Assembly (NCBI RefSeq): GCF_017562075.2
Contig: NC_054081.1
Coordinates: forward strand, 16,214,542 to 16,278,541
Length of the DNA stretch: 64,000 nt
Direction of reading: 5' to 3'
Source of the DNA: Anopheles merus
Taxonomy: Eukaryota > Arthropoda > Insecta > Diptera > Culicidae
The translations under genes were made by a program, and so were the position numbers. Shown in pieces: positions 18,401 to 31,408 of the stretch. Numbering within the stretch: position 1 is the first letter of the stretch; each line of letters opens with the position of its first letter. Below the pieces are notes generated by a model. That model was not told the DNA's origin. It ran no database searches and was given only the letters and a program-made list of their open reading frames with translations.

Positions 18401-21400
18401 AAAAAAACAGCGTCCTAGAGAAGGTGCTCAAACGGGCCTGTCTTCAAATTGTTAATTACCGATTCATTAGCAATGCGCGCAGAATGTTGCCTCCACTTGT
18501 TGCGGTACGCGCAAGATATTATCTATGTCAGCTTGCGGGGTCTTCTTAATTCTGTCACAGGGTTTTTTTTTGTTATGCTATCCCGCGAAACACATGGAGA
18601 AAGTTTCAAATCAGGTTTTTTATTCCTGAAAACCAGAGCACATGACATCATGAGCTCGATACGTTGCGCATGGTTTTTTTTTTTTTTTGTACTGTCGTTT
18701 TTTAAAGCGCCCAACAGTCCACGTCTTTGGAGCGTTGATCTTACAGATAAACTTTTTTGAGCTTCTGGCGCCTTATACATGAATTCATTGATTTTAATGC
18801 AATGAAAAAAATACATGTAATTGCAATCAAGCATTAGAGACAAGCTCCGGATCAAATTTGAGCAATTTTTGTTAAAAGACTTTTTTCTCCTTCATTCCTT
18901 TCCCATGTTCTTTTTCGCAAGTTTCGTTACCTGTATTCCGCCAGCGGCATCAGTCAGTGAGGCGGGTTAGGAGCTTCGGCGGTTGCAAAGCGTAACCTCA
19001 AAAAGTGTCTTCGACTCGCTGACATCGAGCCCAAAGACACGTTGGTGCGTTCAATTATGCACGCGTCCCCGCCCGCCCCTCCGACTCCCCCGGCCGGCGA
19101 TACACACCAAAGCGTGCCGAAATCGAATTATTTTCCACCCGACCATTTTGCGCCTGCTTGCTATGGCACATTTGTTTCATTCGCCTTCCGACCACCCCTG
19201 ACCCTGTGTGCGAATCTCCCAATTTCGATCGATCGGCTAAAATATCGATGTAATCGATAATCTGCCGTAAGTGATGCGCACGCACACTCCAGCGGCCCAT
19301 CTCACACCCCGCCAGCCATTGTCGGCGAGTATCGGCTCATGATTTTGCGCGGCTTCAAATGAAGCTAATTGGCGAGCCGCTCCGCCAGCTGATTTCAACA
19401 ATTATCGTCCGTTTTTCCGTTTCTCAAAACGCCTTTTTTGGAGGTTTCCAAATGTGTTGCGGCCCCGGCTAACCCTTCCACGCGAGATCGCGACGCCCGA
19501 GCACAAGCACCGAAATACTGTTCCACCAGAATGGTGGAAATTAAAGGAAATCGGACAACCGTGTGCTTGGAGGTTTTACTTCCGCCGAGCCAATTACACC
19601 GCCCTACCTCGATCCCCACGTCTCTTTCGCGTCACACACACCCGCTTGTGTTCGGTGGTAGAGCACTGTCCAAGTTCCGCGTTGTTGTTCTAGGTCTAGG
19701 CGTCTAAGGCTCAAGATCATTGCTGGACGCGACCCCTGAAGGTCCGGCGGCGGCGGTTGTGGCAGCAGCGGTATGTTCCTTTTGCGGATCCAGCTAACCA
19801 GTGAACCGTTGATTAGTGGTGCATGCGCCTTGGTTGGCAAGAACATGCCAGCAAGAACAAGCCGTCAGGGGCAACAAACCACCGCTTACTGTTTTTGTTG
19901 TTCTTTTATTGTGAAGAAGAGCATGTTGTCTGGTGGAAGGAAAACTAGGTTTTCGTGTGGCGCACTGACATCCTGACTGTTCAAGTACGTTTATGACTCA
20001 GTGCGGCCAGAAGCTACATTTTATGGTGATTGTAAAAATATACACACATCTTGGGAGAATGATATGGTCGCAAAGCTAAATAAAACTAATTTAACAATAA
20101 TTTATCATCTTTTTTTCAAAATGGACGTTTTGGCATACTAATGAGAATAGATAACCAAACTGACAAAGGCAATGGTATACTTTAAGCTTTGGCTTCAGAT
20201 ACTCTCAGTTCAAGAGTATCAGACAGTATCTGAACCGTAAACTGATCAAACATAAAGCTATGTAGTGAGATTAATAAAAAAATCAGTATTGCTATTAAAA
20301 GTGTCTGTGAAGACTTGAACGCGCCCCACCCACCTCCATCGCATAACACTGTGGCCATACTAATGACACCACAACACGGCACATCGAAAGGAAGGTTAAT
20401 AATGACATCCAACATGAGCCTCGCTTGCCTTCTCCCACCGAGAGTGTCTCCTACACGTTTAGTTTATCGCTCTTCACGTTTAGCGGTTTGCTGTAAAACA
20501 CTAATTTAAATAATTTGCACTACATAGATGTTTTATTTCGTTAACCGACTGGTGTTCCACCCTACAGCTAAGCTCGGTCAAGTGACTAAGCTTATGTAGC
20601 TGGTAACAGCTTTCGAGAACATTCTCAAGGCCACCGGCAAGAGTCTGTTTAGCTAGGCTTCGATCAATAGGTGGTATGAGGTTATGTTTTCAAGGAAAAG
20701 CTTCAGAGGTTTATTATGTCAGCACACATAACTCTTTTTATAGCAGAAGCTAATCAAAAAGAAAGTAAACAACTGTAATCTTTGCCTGAACGATGATACC
20801 TATAGCAAAGGAGGGAACTTGATGATGACACGTCGAGACGAAAGAAAACAGATAATAAAAAGCAAGCTAATTAACTACCTCATTAATTTTCGTAACGCAG
20901 CTACAAGATATTAGATTGTCCTGAATTCGGTAACAAATGTTTGCTACCAGAAGACCCTATTTGGAAGTCACAAAACAGGGTGACGAAATGCATAATTTAT
21001 ATTTAGAAGACCTCTGGGCACCACTTCCGACACTTCAGATGAGGCAAAATTCCCATTGCCAGCTTTCTGGTGTACGCAACCCACGCAACATCTGGTGTAC
21101 GAAAGGCATCCCCAACATCCTGGAAATAAATCAGCAAAAGTTCTACGAAGCGGATAAGATCGCGCCAAACTTTCTCTTTTCCGTGATGCGTAGATGTTCT
21201 GCTTCGCTCGCGGCACTAACAGCGAGCATAATTGTACGGAAATCTACCCACTCCAATCAGCGAGAAACTACTCTGCCCTGTCCCTGTCCAATTTTTGATG
21301 TCCGAGCATAACCTTCAGTTCGATTAGCTCCCCGCGCAGCAAATCATTAATCTTGCGCGTACCGGCGCTCAGTACCTTCCAAAAATTGCCTATTTCCGTG

Positions 21401-24400
21401 CGTTTCCTACCAAAACCGTTAAGAACTTCAACGATATGCTTGGTGCTTTGAGTGTGTTTTTTTGTGGTTTGGTTTGTCCTTTGTTTCTGTGTCAGCCGGA
21501 TGGAATTTTCGTACCGTACCTTTGTCCGGTAAACTAATTCTTTCCCTTTTGCGGAGCGCATTGAAATTACTACTCGTGTGCGTTTAAATCAATGACGCAA
21601 TCGCTCGAGCACAAAAACAGCTGTAGTTTTTGTTCCTCCCCACCCTGTTGTGTACGTCTTGAATGGTGTCCCATTGTCGGTGAAAGGTTTTGTTTGCTGA
21701 GGGACCACACGCTTTGGAAATAGATCAATAATGTTGTCTTGTTCGTGATTTTTATAGCACCGCCACGCACTCGGGACGGTCGGCTACGGTTGGAAAAAAA
21801 AAGTCCAACCGGACGGCCCATAAATCTCGTAACGTAAATTTCCGCTTTACAACGCTTTGGACGGATGCATGAACGGCATCGATTCATCTTCTGCTATGGT
21901 AGATGCTTTTAAAAAAAATCGACCGCCCCATTGTGACGACCCATACCGCTTGGCTGTAGCTGTATCCTTTCCGGAACATTTGGTTGATTAATTTAATCGT
22001 ACTGGTTGTTCTGTCCAACCAGAACATCCTATTTCATGGGATACAAAACGGCATCGAATGATGAAATCGCGTTCCAAAGTCGAGCGTTAAAGCAACAATC
22101 AAAAACACCCCAAAAAGCAACGCGTAACCGGTCCAGCGATTGACAGAAAACAGGGTGAGGAAACAAAGCATTGGCCGCTCAATACCGTCTCCGATTAGCG
22201 GGTGGAATCGAGCTGACGGACAGGGGCAAGGCCCTCAAGAACCGTGCCCACACCAGTGTCGCTTCAAGGGGCGAACGCCACAGATTCAGACCATTTCCAT
22301 CAATCATCCATCTGCACAAGTGATCAGCTTGAGATTAAAAAAAAACCACAACAAAAAAAAGTGCAAAACGCAAATTAGTTCTCACTCCCCCGCCTGCTCC
22401 ATATTGGTCGGGGGCGAACCGATGAGGCAAAGGAGAAAGGATGTGGCAGAACGCCTTTTTTGTGCTCGGTGCAGGTTTCCTTCCATTTTTTTTTCTTTTG
22501 CTCACTTTTAGAATGAGCTCACAAATCAGGTGATTTATGGCATGAGTAGCCTGGTCGTGCCACTCCCGTCGTGATGGCCGCAGCCGAAATAAAGCAAAGG
22601 AAAGACAACGCAGACAGAGCGCACCGTTTGTGCGCTGGACGACGATGGCATTGGTGTGCTAAGACATGCCATTCCAAAAATAAAGTGTCATGCGCTGCCC
22701 GAAACATAACAATGTAGCTCATTTTAACGACCTAGGCTTAAGCTGTGCTGTAATACATTTGAAAAAAAAATAGCTCGTAGAAAATATACATAAAAAAACG
22801 GATGGCCGGAAACGGAGAGTGACAAATTTGTATTCGAAACCGTTTGAAATTGTGTAAGCGCATTAGACGCGCAGGTCTTCCTAGTTTCCCGTGGTCACCT
22901 TTCTCAACGTACTTACCTGCAGCAGAAAAGCGACGGAAAATCTATGCACCTTAATCCCGCACCGTGCGGGTGCCAGTTTTGCACCCGCACTGTCGCATTT
23001 TTCCGTCTGCAGAATAACAAAATCGAACGGCAGCGCAGCAGACTGCAGCGCTTTCACTTTTCTGCCTCGGGTGCGTACGGCAGGAGCGGGATCGCAGGGC
23101 CGAACAGGGGTCGGTAAGGAAGTTCATTAATGCCAAACACACACACAAACAGGCGCGGGAGCGCGCGCAGCATGTGACGAGTGCATTTCCACTTGACGAC
23201 AGCTCACCATCTCCGCGGGTTCGTAGTTTTGCGCGATCTCCCGCCGGGCACCTGTCTTGGGCTGTTGGACCAAAAAAAAAATGGATGGTTGCACCTCGTT
23301 AAGGTGTTTTTATTTGCGCTAGCAGTACCATTTATCTGCCACCGGTGCAGCAAACAGTGATTTATTTCGCTTGCCCAAAACAAGTTGCAACCAATTCCCA
23401 TCGCAAAACTAAAGAAACACACTGTTTTGTTTTTATTTTCATTAAGCGACGAACCTTATGAATTATTATTTTGTACGGTTTATTATTGATTTCATTAATC
23501 GCAAAGTTTTACAAACACCCCACTGCTTCAAGGGTTTTCGCAGCTTGCGCGCAGCGTGCTCGGAATACATTTACACGGCAGGAATTTTCTCGCACCTAGC
23601 GCATGATTGAAGCACTGTATGCACGCGCGACCACCCTCCGACGCGAGGGTTGATTTATGTGCAGAAACTGCATTCATAAGTGATCATTTATTCGCACCTA
23701 CATTTGACATAAGCGATTGAGCGATTATCCTAACGATCGTCTTGTTTATCTACTCGCGTCACTGTGCACGAACAGTGCTTGATGTTCGGTGCAAGGCGAC
23801 AAGTGGTTGGCAAATTGTGCCGGCACGAGGATAGCAAGTCGAGTGGATGCGGGACGGGCCATCCAGGCCAGGCCGGTAATGCACTGTTATGTAACAAAAC
23901 AAATCAATCACCCCCATCGGACACATTGATTCCCGTTTGATTCGTGCTATCGGTTTAGTTTTGCACGACAGTTGGCAGCATAAATGCTCCGAAAGCCCGT
24001 CCCCGCTTGCCTTGATCGGTTTATTATGTGCATGCCGCCCGGTCAAGGAGAGTGGCGTTGCAACCATGACCAGGATCAAGAAGTTGTCCCATTAATAGCT
24101 GCGTATAGCGTTTATTCCAATTTTTCATGAACACGGCGGGAGAAAGCGGCAGGTAGCAATTTATGGAGTGTTTCGTTTTTGTTTTATATCGTTGTTTTTT
24201 TGTTTTTTTTTTTAGGTCACGGACTCGACTGTGATCGGTCAGATGGAAAAGCGAAAGAAAGGGTGGACTCAGACTCCATTAAGAAGAAACATAATAATAC
24301 CTTCATTGCAGTTTCGGGTGATTCGGGAAGCGTACGTGCTCTCAATCTGTGCGACTCCGCGAGTTACATCGCCCGGGAACAGATGGCTCAGGCTGCCCGA

Positions 24401-27400
24401 GCCGAAACGGGCTGCCCGAAACCACTTGCGATAATAATCGCTTCACCCGCAAAACGTCACGTGGGTGGTACGAAGGCACGATATGCATCGTGTTCATCGG
24501 ATCGGCACGGTCGCCAGACCCCAGACGAAAACGCATGCGCTGTTATTCGATTACGAAAAAGCAGTCGAAAAAGCAGCGCAAAGCTACAATTTAATACGAA
24601 AGACTTCAATGCGCCGCTAGAGGCGGTTAGGCGACGAACCTGCCATCGAACCCAAAAACTGTTTAATCGATTCCCGTTCTCCGCTGCTCTGCTTGCAATT
24701 AAGCTGTACGTGTATATAAAAAAACCGATCCAAACCACACGTCACCCGACTGGTGAAGCCCTCGCACCGTACGTTAGTTAAGGCATTGCATTTGAATAAT
24801 ATCGTGTAGGTGACGGCGTTTGTGCCGAAAACTAGCAACCACTCCTCCTCCTGCCTGGTTGGCAGCCATTGCATACCCGTACCGGATAAAAGCTGGTGCC
24901 CCAATTTCACCACGCCGACGCCTGCACACCCCGATGCGGTGGCAGTGCTAGAAGAGCCGGCCATAAATAATCCACCGCTGGCTGCCCACGCAAACACACA
25001 CACACACAGACACAATACGGTGCGCTCGTCCATTAGCCGCCGGCAGTTGCGGGCGCCTCTCCCTGCCCCCGGCTTAGTAATGTGAGAGTCCTCGCCGGTC
25101 TACAGAATGTGCATTTGCAGCCGCCAAAACGATGGCCGGTTTGTTTGTGTATTTAATTCCTCGCCGCTACGGTTAAACCGGAACGCTTAGGAGTACGCGC
25201 TGTCGCCGACACGCATGTTATGACTGGATCAGTTTCTTCTGAATGGTGCGCAATGAGGAAACGATACAACCGCCGCGCACATGCGCACCAGTTCGGCGTT
25301 ATCGGGCGTGCGACATCGTGTATTGCGATATCCCTGGCGTGTCTTCGATTTTCTCACCAACAACAACTACAACAACAAAAAGAAAAACCGGACTGCGTCT
25401 CGGTTCCGCGATAGTGTGTATCAAATAAAACGTAAGTGTAATATTTTCTTGCGACCATTCGAGCAGCGATGTTTGCATCGGGGTAGGTCAGGAGCGGCGT
25501 TCATAGCGGCCGCTTACGGTCCAACCTTGAGCTTTCTCAAACCCCTGTCGGCCCAGACACCCTCCCCCACCAACTCTGCCTCGGCTGACCGCGTATCTAA
25601 TTCACGTGAAAGATTACGAGGCACGGGATCAGGAAAGGGGGCACGAATGCTCGAGTTGTTGGCTCTACCCCGCTTTTGCTTTTGGTTTTGTGTGTCGCCC
25701 GCGCTAACTTTACGGCCGGCAGGCCGGGTTGTTTATGTCGTGCTCACCTATGCGCATCGATGTGCAATTGCGCAAGGCCCGCGGCTCGTTTGCCGCATGC
25801 CGTAATGCGCCGAAACGAGGGCCAATACGCACGCCCAACCAATGTCCTGGGCGCACTAATCAATGATACCGAGTGTCCGGGGCGCGCTGGGTGGTTTGCC
25901 ATTGGATGCAGGATTTTCCGGATGCTTTCCCCACAGGCTAGCACGCTAATTTTCTGTACCAATCTGTACATGGATTGCTAAAAAGCACGGAACTCTCCCA
26001 GTTCCATTTTTGTTTTAACGATGCTCGTTCAATATCCATAATAAACATAACAAATTCATACGATTGCGTCAATTTTTTTCCCCTTGGTTTGACCAATGAC
26101 CATGATGGAGACTGGACTAACAATGTTGCTATTTTTTATGTCTTTTTTCTGTTACAAGTTGGATCTCTTTTTTACAGATTTATGCTAGGGTAAAGACAAG
26201 TAAAGACGTACCCTGCGGGAAAGATGAACACTTCTCGTAAATACATGATAAAAGTAATTATTGTATAACTCAACAATGTAGCATCCCAACTGAAAGCGAC
26301 TAAAACATCACATTCGAGATCCGTTTTGGTATAATATACCGATATGATTCAAAAATACGAGGAGCTTCAAATTCCGGACATTCGGCATGTTTTTATTAAA
26401 TTTCTTTACACTCAGCTTCTGGCTATACAGCTTTTTAATTTTACATGATTGTCATGATGTACGAGAATCAATTAAAATTGTGTCTGATCCCTAGTAGACC
26501 CTGATGCCACAGTAAATAAATATTTTCTGTCGGTCAGTTCACCACCAGAGGCATTCTTAGCAGTTTTGCTAAGTACCGACGCCAGTGTTATTTCGTCAAT
26601 AATTCCTATTGATCACGTCTACGTGCATTGAAATACATCGGAATCCATTGTAAAAGTAGTTATCAACGTGAAAGCAACAGTGTTTTATCATATTGTGCTC
26701 TGAATTTCATTAAATCACATGTTTATTCAAAGCAAGATTTTTATCTCATTTTTAATTCCGTACAGCCGAAATAAATTCTGATTGATTATGTAACAATATG
26801 TTTTTACATAATGATAATAACAAGAAAACAACGATATTTGAAGATGTATGTGACAAATGCATTGATGGCCGTCAATTCGCGTAGTTTCTTGGTTTCTATT
26901 CATCTACGAGTACGAGATAAAAACAACATCCAAACCTTGTTGTATTAAAGACCGTCGTTCTGTCAGTCTAAAAGGACACCAACATCCAGAATTAAGTGTC
27001 TAGACCTTGGCACAAGTTAAAAACTAAAAAAGAATATTATATGTGTAAATTTGAAGGTTATAAATGGAATTTTGAGGCTGTCCGGATTATGAATCAAATC
27101 GTCCAAAATCAAAATGCCAAAAATGTCTTAGGTTTCCTTAATTCGAAGCAGTACGGTATGTAGAATTGGTTAAATTCATGACCAAAACAAATTTTTCATC
27201 ATGGGCACCCGTGTGGATCTAATTTGACTACTACAGATCATATGCTCTAGAACTTGCATTGTTTATATTTCTGTAAGTTTTACTAAATCAATGAGTTATA
27301 CTTAATTATTAAAAACAGAATGAAGAATGCAATAGGAATGAAAGGAAAAACGGACATTCTGTCATAAAGAAAGATGGATACCGACATTTTGATAATTTTT

Positions 27401-28200
27401 TTCTTATATCATTTGGTGATGAACAGTTTTTAAATTCCTTAAGTAAGATAACAGAGGCGAAATAGACCCTAAGAGCACTAGACCCTAACAGCAACTAGAA
27501 AAAGCAATGACAGTTGCAAGAAATGAAACACCGGTCAAAACAGCAGTCATGCGATATGCTATTACTCGCTCGACGATGATGAGGCATCTCACGAAAAACA
27601 AAATCTTGACACGATTTGGACCACATCAATCAACAAAAAGAAGATATATACCACATATATCAGGAATAGAGTAGAGATTATATGGGATTACTAAAACGAA
27701 AAGTTGAACTTTGACATGGTGAAAAAAAAGTACATGTAACAAAGAATACGTGTAACATAAAGTCGGCACATTTTCACGGTCGTTAAATTTCATCCATACC
27801 AGTCACTGTAAATACGAATAAGGTTTCGTTTTAAAAAGAACAACTTATTTGTTTTAAAATGTAGCAATCCTAACATAAGACTTAAAAATTATTTTTTTTA
27901 TTTAAAAAAAATCCATCAATTACGCCACGATTGTAACAGAGCAGGGGGAGAGTAAGAGTTACAATTTGTTCCGTAGCGGGAGATAGTGGTCCGCAGCACG
28001 TTGGGACGAACAAAAAAATTCTGTTCGTCGATCAAGGTTTTGCGTTGCCGTAGTTACTACATATCCTATATAAATAAATTTCTTAAAAGCGTTTTATAAC
28101 AGCGCAAAAATGTTGCTACAAAAGAATATTTTCCAGGCAATACCATTGTATTCATAAAGGATACAATGTTTTAACTATAACGATAAAAAATTAGTAGGTA
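15429..28200. other. Long gene-free region
   Basis: About 12.8 kb with no exon I can support on either strand. Composition shifts from mixed and GC-rich (16.4-25.9 kb) to AT-rich (26-28 kb). Short open frames such as 16635-17159, 24179-24781 and 25281-25805 have no recognisable motifs. A G-rich run lies near 17128-17148, a CA repeat near 24991-25008, and a small inverted repeat at 20194-20203 and 20225-20234. Long-range regulatory DNA is possible but cannot be read from a single sequence. Confidence 0.5.
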
Positions 28201-28204
28201 AGCT

Positions 28205-29420
28205 CATCGCCCTCGACATTGAGAAAGCTTTCGATAGAGTTAATCACAGTTATTTATGTAAAAAATGGATTCTATAAGCCTAAATACTCATATTTTTTAC
28301 GCATTTTTTTTAAATCCATCAAAACTCATGTTCTAGATTATATTTAAACGGTTCACTCCAACATAACATTACGGTTATACAAGGTGATCCATTAGCTCCA
28401 TAATGATCCAAATTTGTTCTTTTAACGATTTATAAAACTCCCCTTCCAGTAAAACTAGAAGAAGTTTGTAATGATCAAGAAGATTTAGTGAACGCGCACG
28501 CAGAAGATATTTCGATAATAACAAAAAGTTCTAAAAAAATAGACAAAAGACATAAAAGAAATATTCAGAGAATTCGGGCTAGATTCTGAAGCTACACTTA
28601 ACGCTAATAAATCAAGGTCAATTGAAATTGGTTTTATCTCAGCTAGGAATAAAATTATCGTAGATTGGTTGCAAAACAGTGAGAAAATTAAGATACTAGG
28701 AATAATTTTCACTACGACTTACGACTTACCATAAAACATTATTGGGAAGCAACCACGCATAAATTTGCGCAAATAATTTGACATTACATTTGGCAAGACA
28801 GTTAAATCTTCATCAAAAAATAATAGTAGCAAACACATACTTAACTTAACTTCTAAGATATGGTTTGTTGAATCAGTAATATCAATAAGTAACAAATACT
28901 TTAATAAGTAACAAAATTAGCCGGTCTCATTGTACAGTCGTCAACTCGTACGACTTAACAACATGCCCGTCATGGGTTCAAGCCCCAACTAGACCGTGCC
29001 GCCATACGTGGGACTGACTATCCTGCTATGGGGGGGTAATCCAAAAGTCACTGAAAGCCAACCCCACAAGTGGTGTGGTACAGGCAGGCCTTGACCGACA
29101 ACGGTTGTTGAGCCAAAAGAAGAAGAAGAAGAAGAACAAATACTTAGGGAAGACTAAATCCAAACTAGGCTCTTTCATTTGGTCTAAAGGTGGCCCTAGA
29201 ATTTCTCTCCGTCAGTTAGCTATGTCAAAGACAAACGGAGGGCTGAATATTCTAGTACCGGAGGCAAAATTAAAAGCATTAATTATTAACAGGCTTTTAA
29301 AAGAAATAGAATACATTAAACATGCTAAGGAATTTATCTCAGAAAATCACAATTCACCCGAAATCTTAGACATTCCACCATCATATCCATGCATGAAAAC
29401 AATAAGAATAGAAATGGCTT
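28205..29420 (+). mobile_element. Degenerate non-LTR retrotransposon (reverse transcriptase remnant)
   Basis: The plus strand reads in broken frames as reverse transcriptase. ALDIEKAFDRVNHSYL appears near 28210-28257 and VIQGDPLAP near 28374-28400. HAEDISIIT, a decayed copy of the YADD box, lies near 28498-28524. After an interrupting SINE, a frame at 29150-29420 has the FIW...GLN segment seen C-terminal to RT in L1/Tx1-like elements. Many stops and frameshifts show it is dead. I cannot assign a clade with confidence. Confidence 0.75.
28902..29134 (+). mobile_element. tRNA-derived SINE, SINE200-like
   Basis: The body runs from about 28919 to 29134. A good Pol III B box, GGTTCAAGCCC, lies at 28976-28986. 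The 3' end has the TTGACCGACAACGG and TTGTTGAGCC blocks and finishes in a (AAG)n tail, the layout of Anopheles SINE200. The 11-bp aacaaatactt at 28891-28901 recurs at 29135-29145, just after the tail, and is a likely target duplication. It sits inside the RT remnant. The family name is from memory of its structure; a database match was not run. Confidence 0.7.
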
Positions 29421-31408
29421 AATTATAAACTACAATAATACAAAAAAACAGCAAGCTCAATTCACAAATTAATAGTCAGTTCCTATAGCTTTCCATACAT
29501 AATACAAAAATACCCTAATATTAAATGGTAGAACTTATGACTCAATATAAATGGTAAACAATTGTACTCGGAACAAAAAAGCGAAATGTACTGGTTGGTC
29601 AATGAAAGACACTCAGGAGATAAAATTTAAATATAATTTAGCTAACAGCCTAATTGTGAAAAATGTGGCTGTATTGAAAGCCATGGAAATAAATAAGGGA
29701 AAAAATAAACAAGCTATTCAGCAGTTACGTCATAGGAATAATTAAAAATGAAATCCATCCGCATATAGATAAACAAGGTTTAAATCGGATACTAAACATA
29801 GTCTAAAAGATAAAGTTGGTAATATTTAGGAAAATAATCGAATAAAAACTTAATTAGTTGATTTTTATATAAAACATATTTTTAAAAAAATCGGTCCACA
29901 CAGCCCTGTCCATGTTCAAAGTAAATCACCGATACCTTGTGAATACGCAAAAAGCCTTAATATTTCTGTTATGTGAATAATGTTTCTCAAGGCGTAAGAG
30001 TATGCTGCAAAAGGCTACATTCATAGTAGATGGATTAGACTGACAGTAAGAAATAAATATAAGAATATTAAAATCATTCTACATTGAGATTGTAAAACTA
30101 AAAGTACACATCGTGGCTAAACGTAAGGATTACGGGATACTCATTTTTACTAATAAACCAATGCGCTAGAAATCTAGAAATCTGCAGTTGTCGTGTAGCT
30201 CATTTCAATATCCCCTTGACATTCATGTTATAAACATCTTCCCTAAAATCAAGTAGGATGAAAATCTTGCATTCTATGATGAGAGGAAATAAGTAAACGG
30301 ATTTTAGTCGTTCGTCCTGACGTACTAAGGACTTGTTGCTTCTTTTTATTCAAAAATCAACACCTTTTCTTAAATATTTCTTGCTGACCCAAGTTTTGCC
30401 TACTAAACTTTTAGCAATTTCTACCGTTAACAACACTATTCATTTTCCATGAGACATTTTAAAATAAGCTCTGATACAATTTTTGTTCATCGTTATGCAC
30501 AAAAAAATTAGCTTTTTCTGTCCGTCCCATGGTATAAAAGGTTATAAAAAGCAGCCCACTTGTCAAGCAGAAAAGAGAGCGCCAAACATTGCCACAATAA
30601 AAAAATAAATCTCTCCAAAAGTCTCTCGCGCCAGAGATGCCGCAGTCAGACGGACGAAGGACGGTCCACTTCCCGCATTCACTCTAATTAATCGAAAACT
30701 GAAATAACTTCCCGCGCTTAAATTAAACGCACCAACTAGGGCTGTGCGTCTGGTGGCGTTGCCAGTTGGCAAACCGTCACCGCCCAATTGGACTGCGGTC
30801 TGCGGCCACTACCGGATCCGGAATCTATCCAATTTGTGCGACATACCGGGCCGACCCCAGACAGCCCATTCACGGCACAAACCCGTCCGCCAGACACAAA
30901 CAGCAAGTAGACCGCGTGCGTCTGGCTTGACGTTATTATTTGAAAATAGTATGTCGGTTTCGCTCCCAGTGCCCGCCACGACCAGCCACGCAGACGCGTT
31001 TAATGAGGCAACATATTGCCGGGGCGAGCAGCACCGGCGCGTTTTGCCGTGATCGATTATGAGACGTTTTTATTTCAAGTCGGTTGATTTTTGCTTCTTC
31101 TTTTTCGTCTGCTCTGCTGCTGTTGGAGTTGTTTTGACCGCATGCGATATGAAATATGACAAATCTATTGCACACTTGCATTGAGGTTAGTTTGACTAAT
31201 GTTGCTCTGCGCCTGTGTGTGTGTGTGTGTGTGGTTTTGGGCATGAACCGAAAGGGATCCTGCAGTACCAGCAGCCCGATTGAGCAATAACAATCTGCAT
31301 CGGCTTAGTAGCAGAACAATTTTGCCGATTAATGAAGTTAATGAAGGGGTATGGACGAAGCGACACGGGAGATGTGTATGTGCGCCACTTATCATACGAG
31401 TGCTGTTA
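29421..31408. other. AT-rich intergenic DNA
   Basis: No exon is supported. The first few hundred bases may be further decayed retrotransposon sequence. A short TG repeat lies near 31214-31233. Confidence 0.45.

Noticed and set aside
20194..20234. Small hairpin with ttcagatact and agtatctgaa arms
   Set aside because: A 10-bp inverted repeat is easily expected by chance in this length of DNA, and nothing in the surroundings supports an RNA gene.
24179..24781. 200-codon open frame
   Set aside because: No domain, irregular composition, and no splice or promoter context.
28971..28990. Possible tRNA gene
   Set aside because: The B box is present but there is no cloverleaf fit. The 3' block and AAG tail show it is a tRNA-derived SINE.
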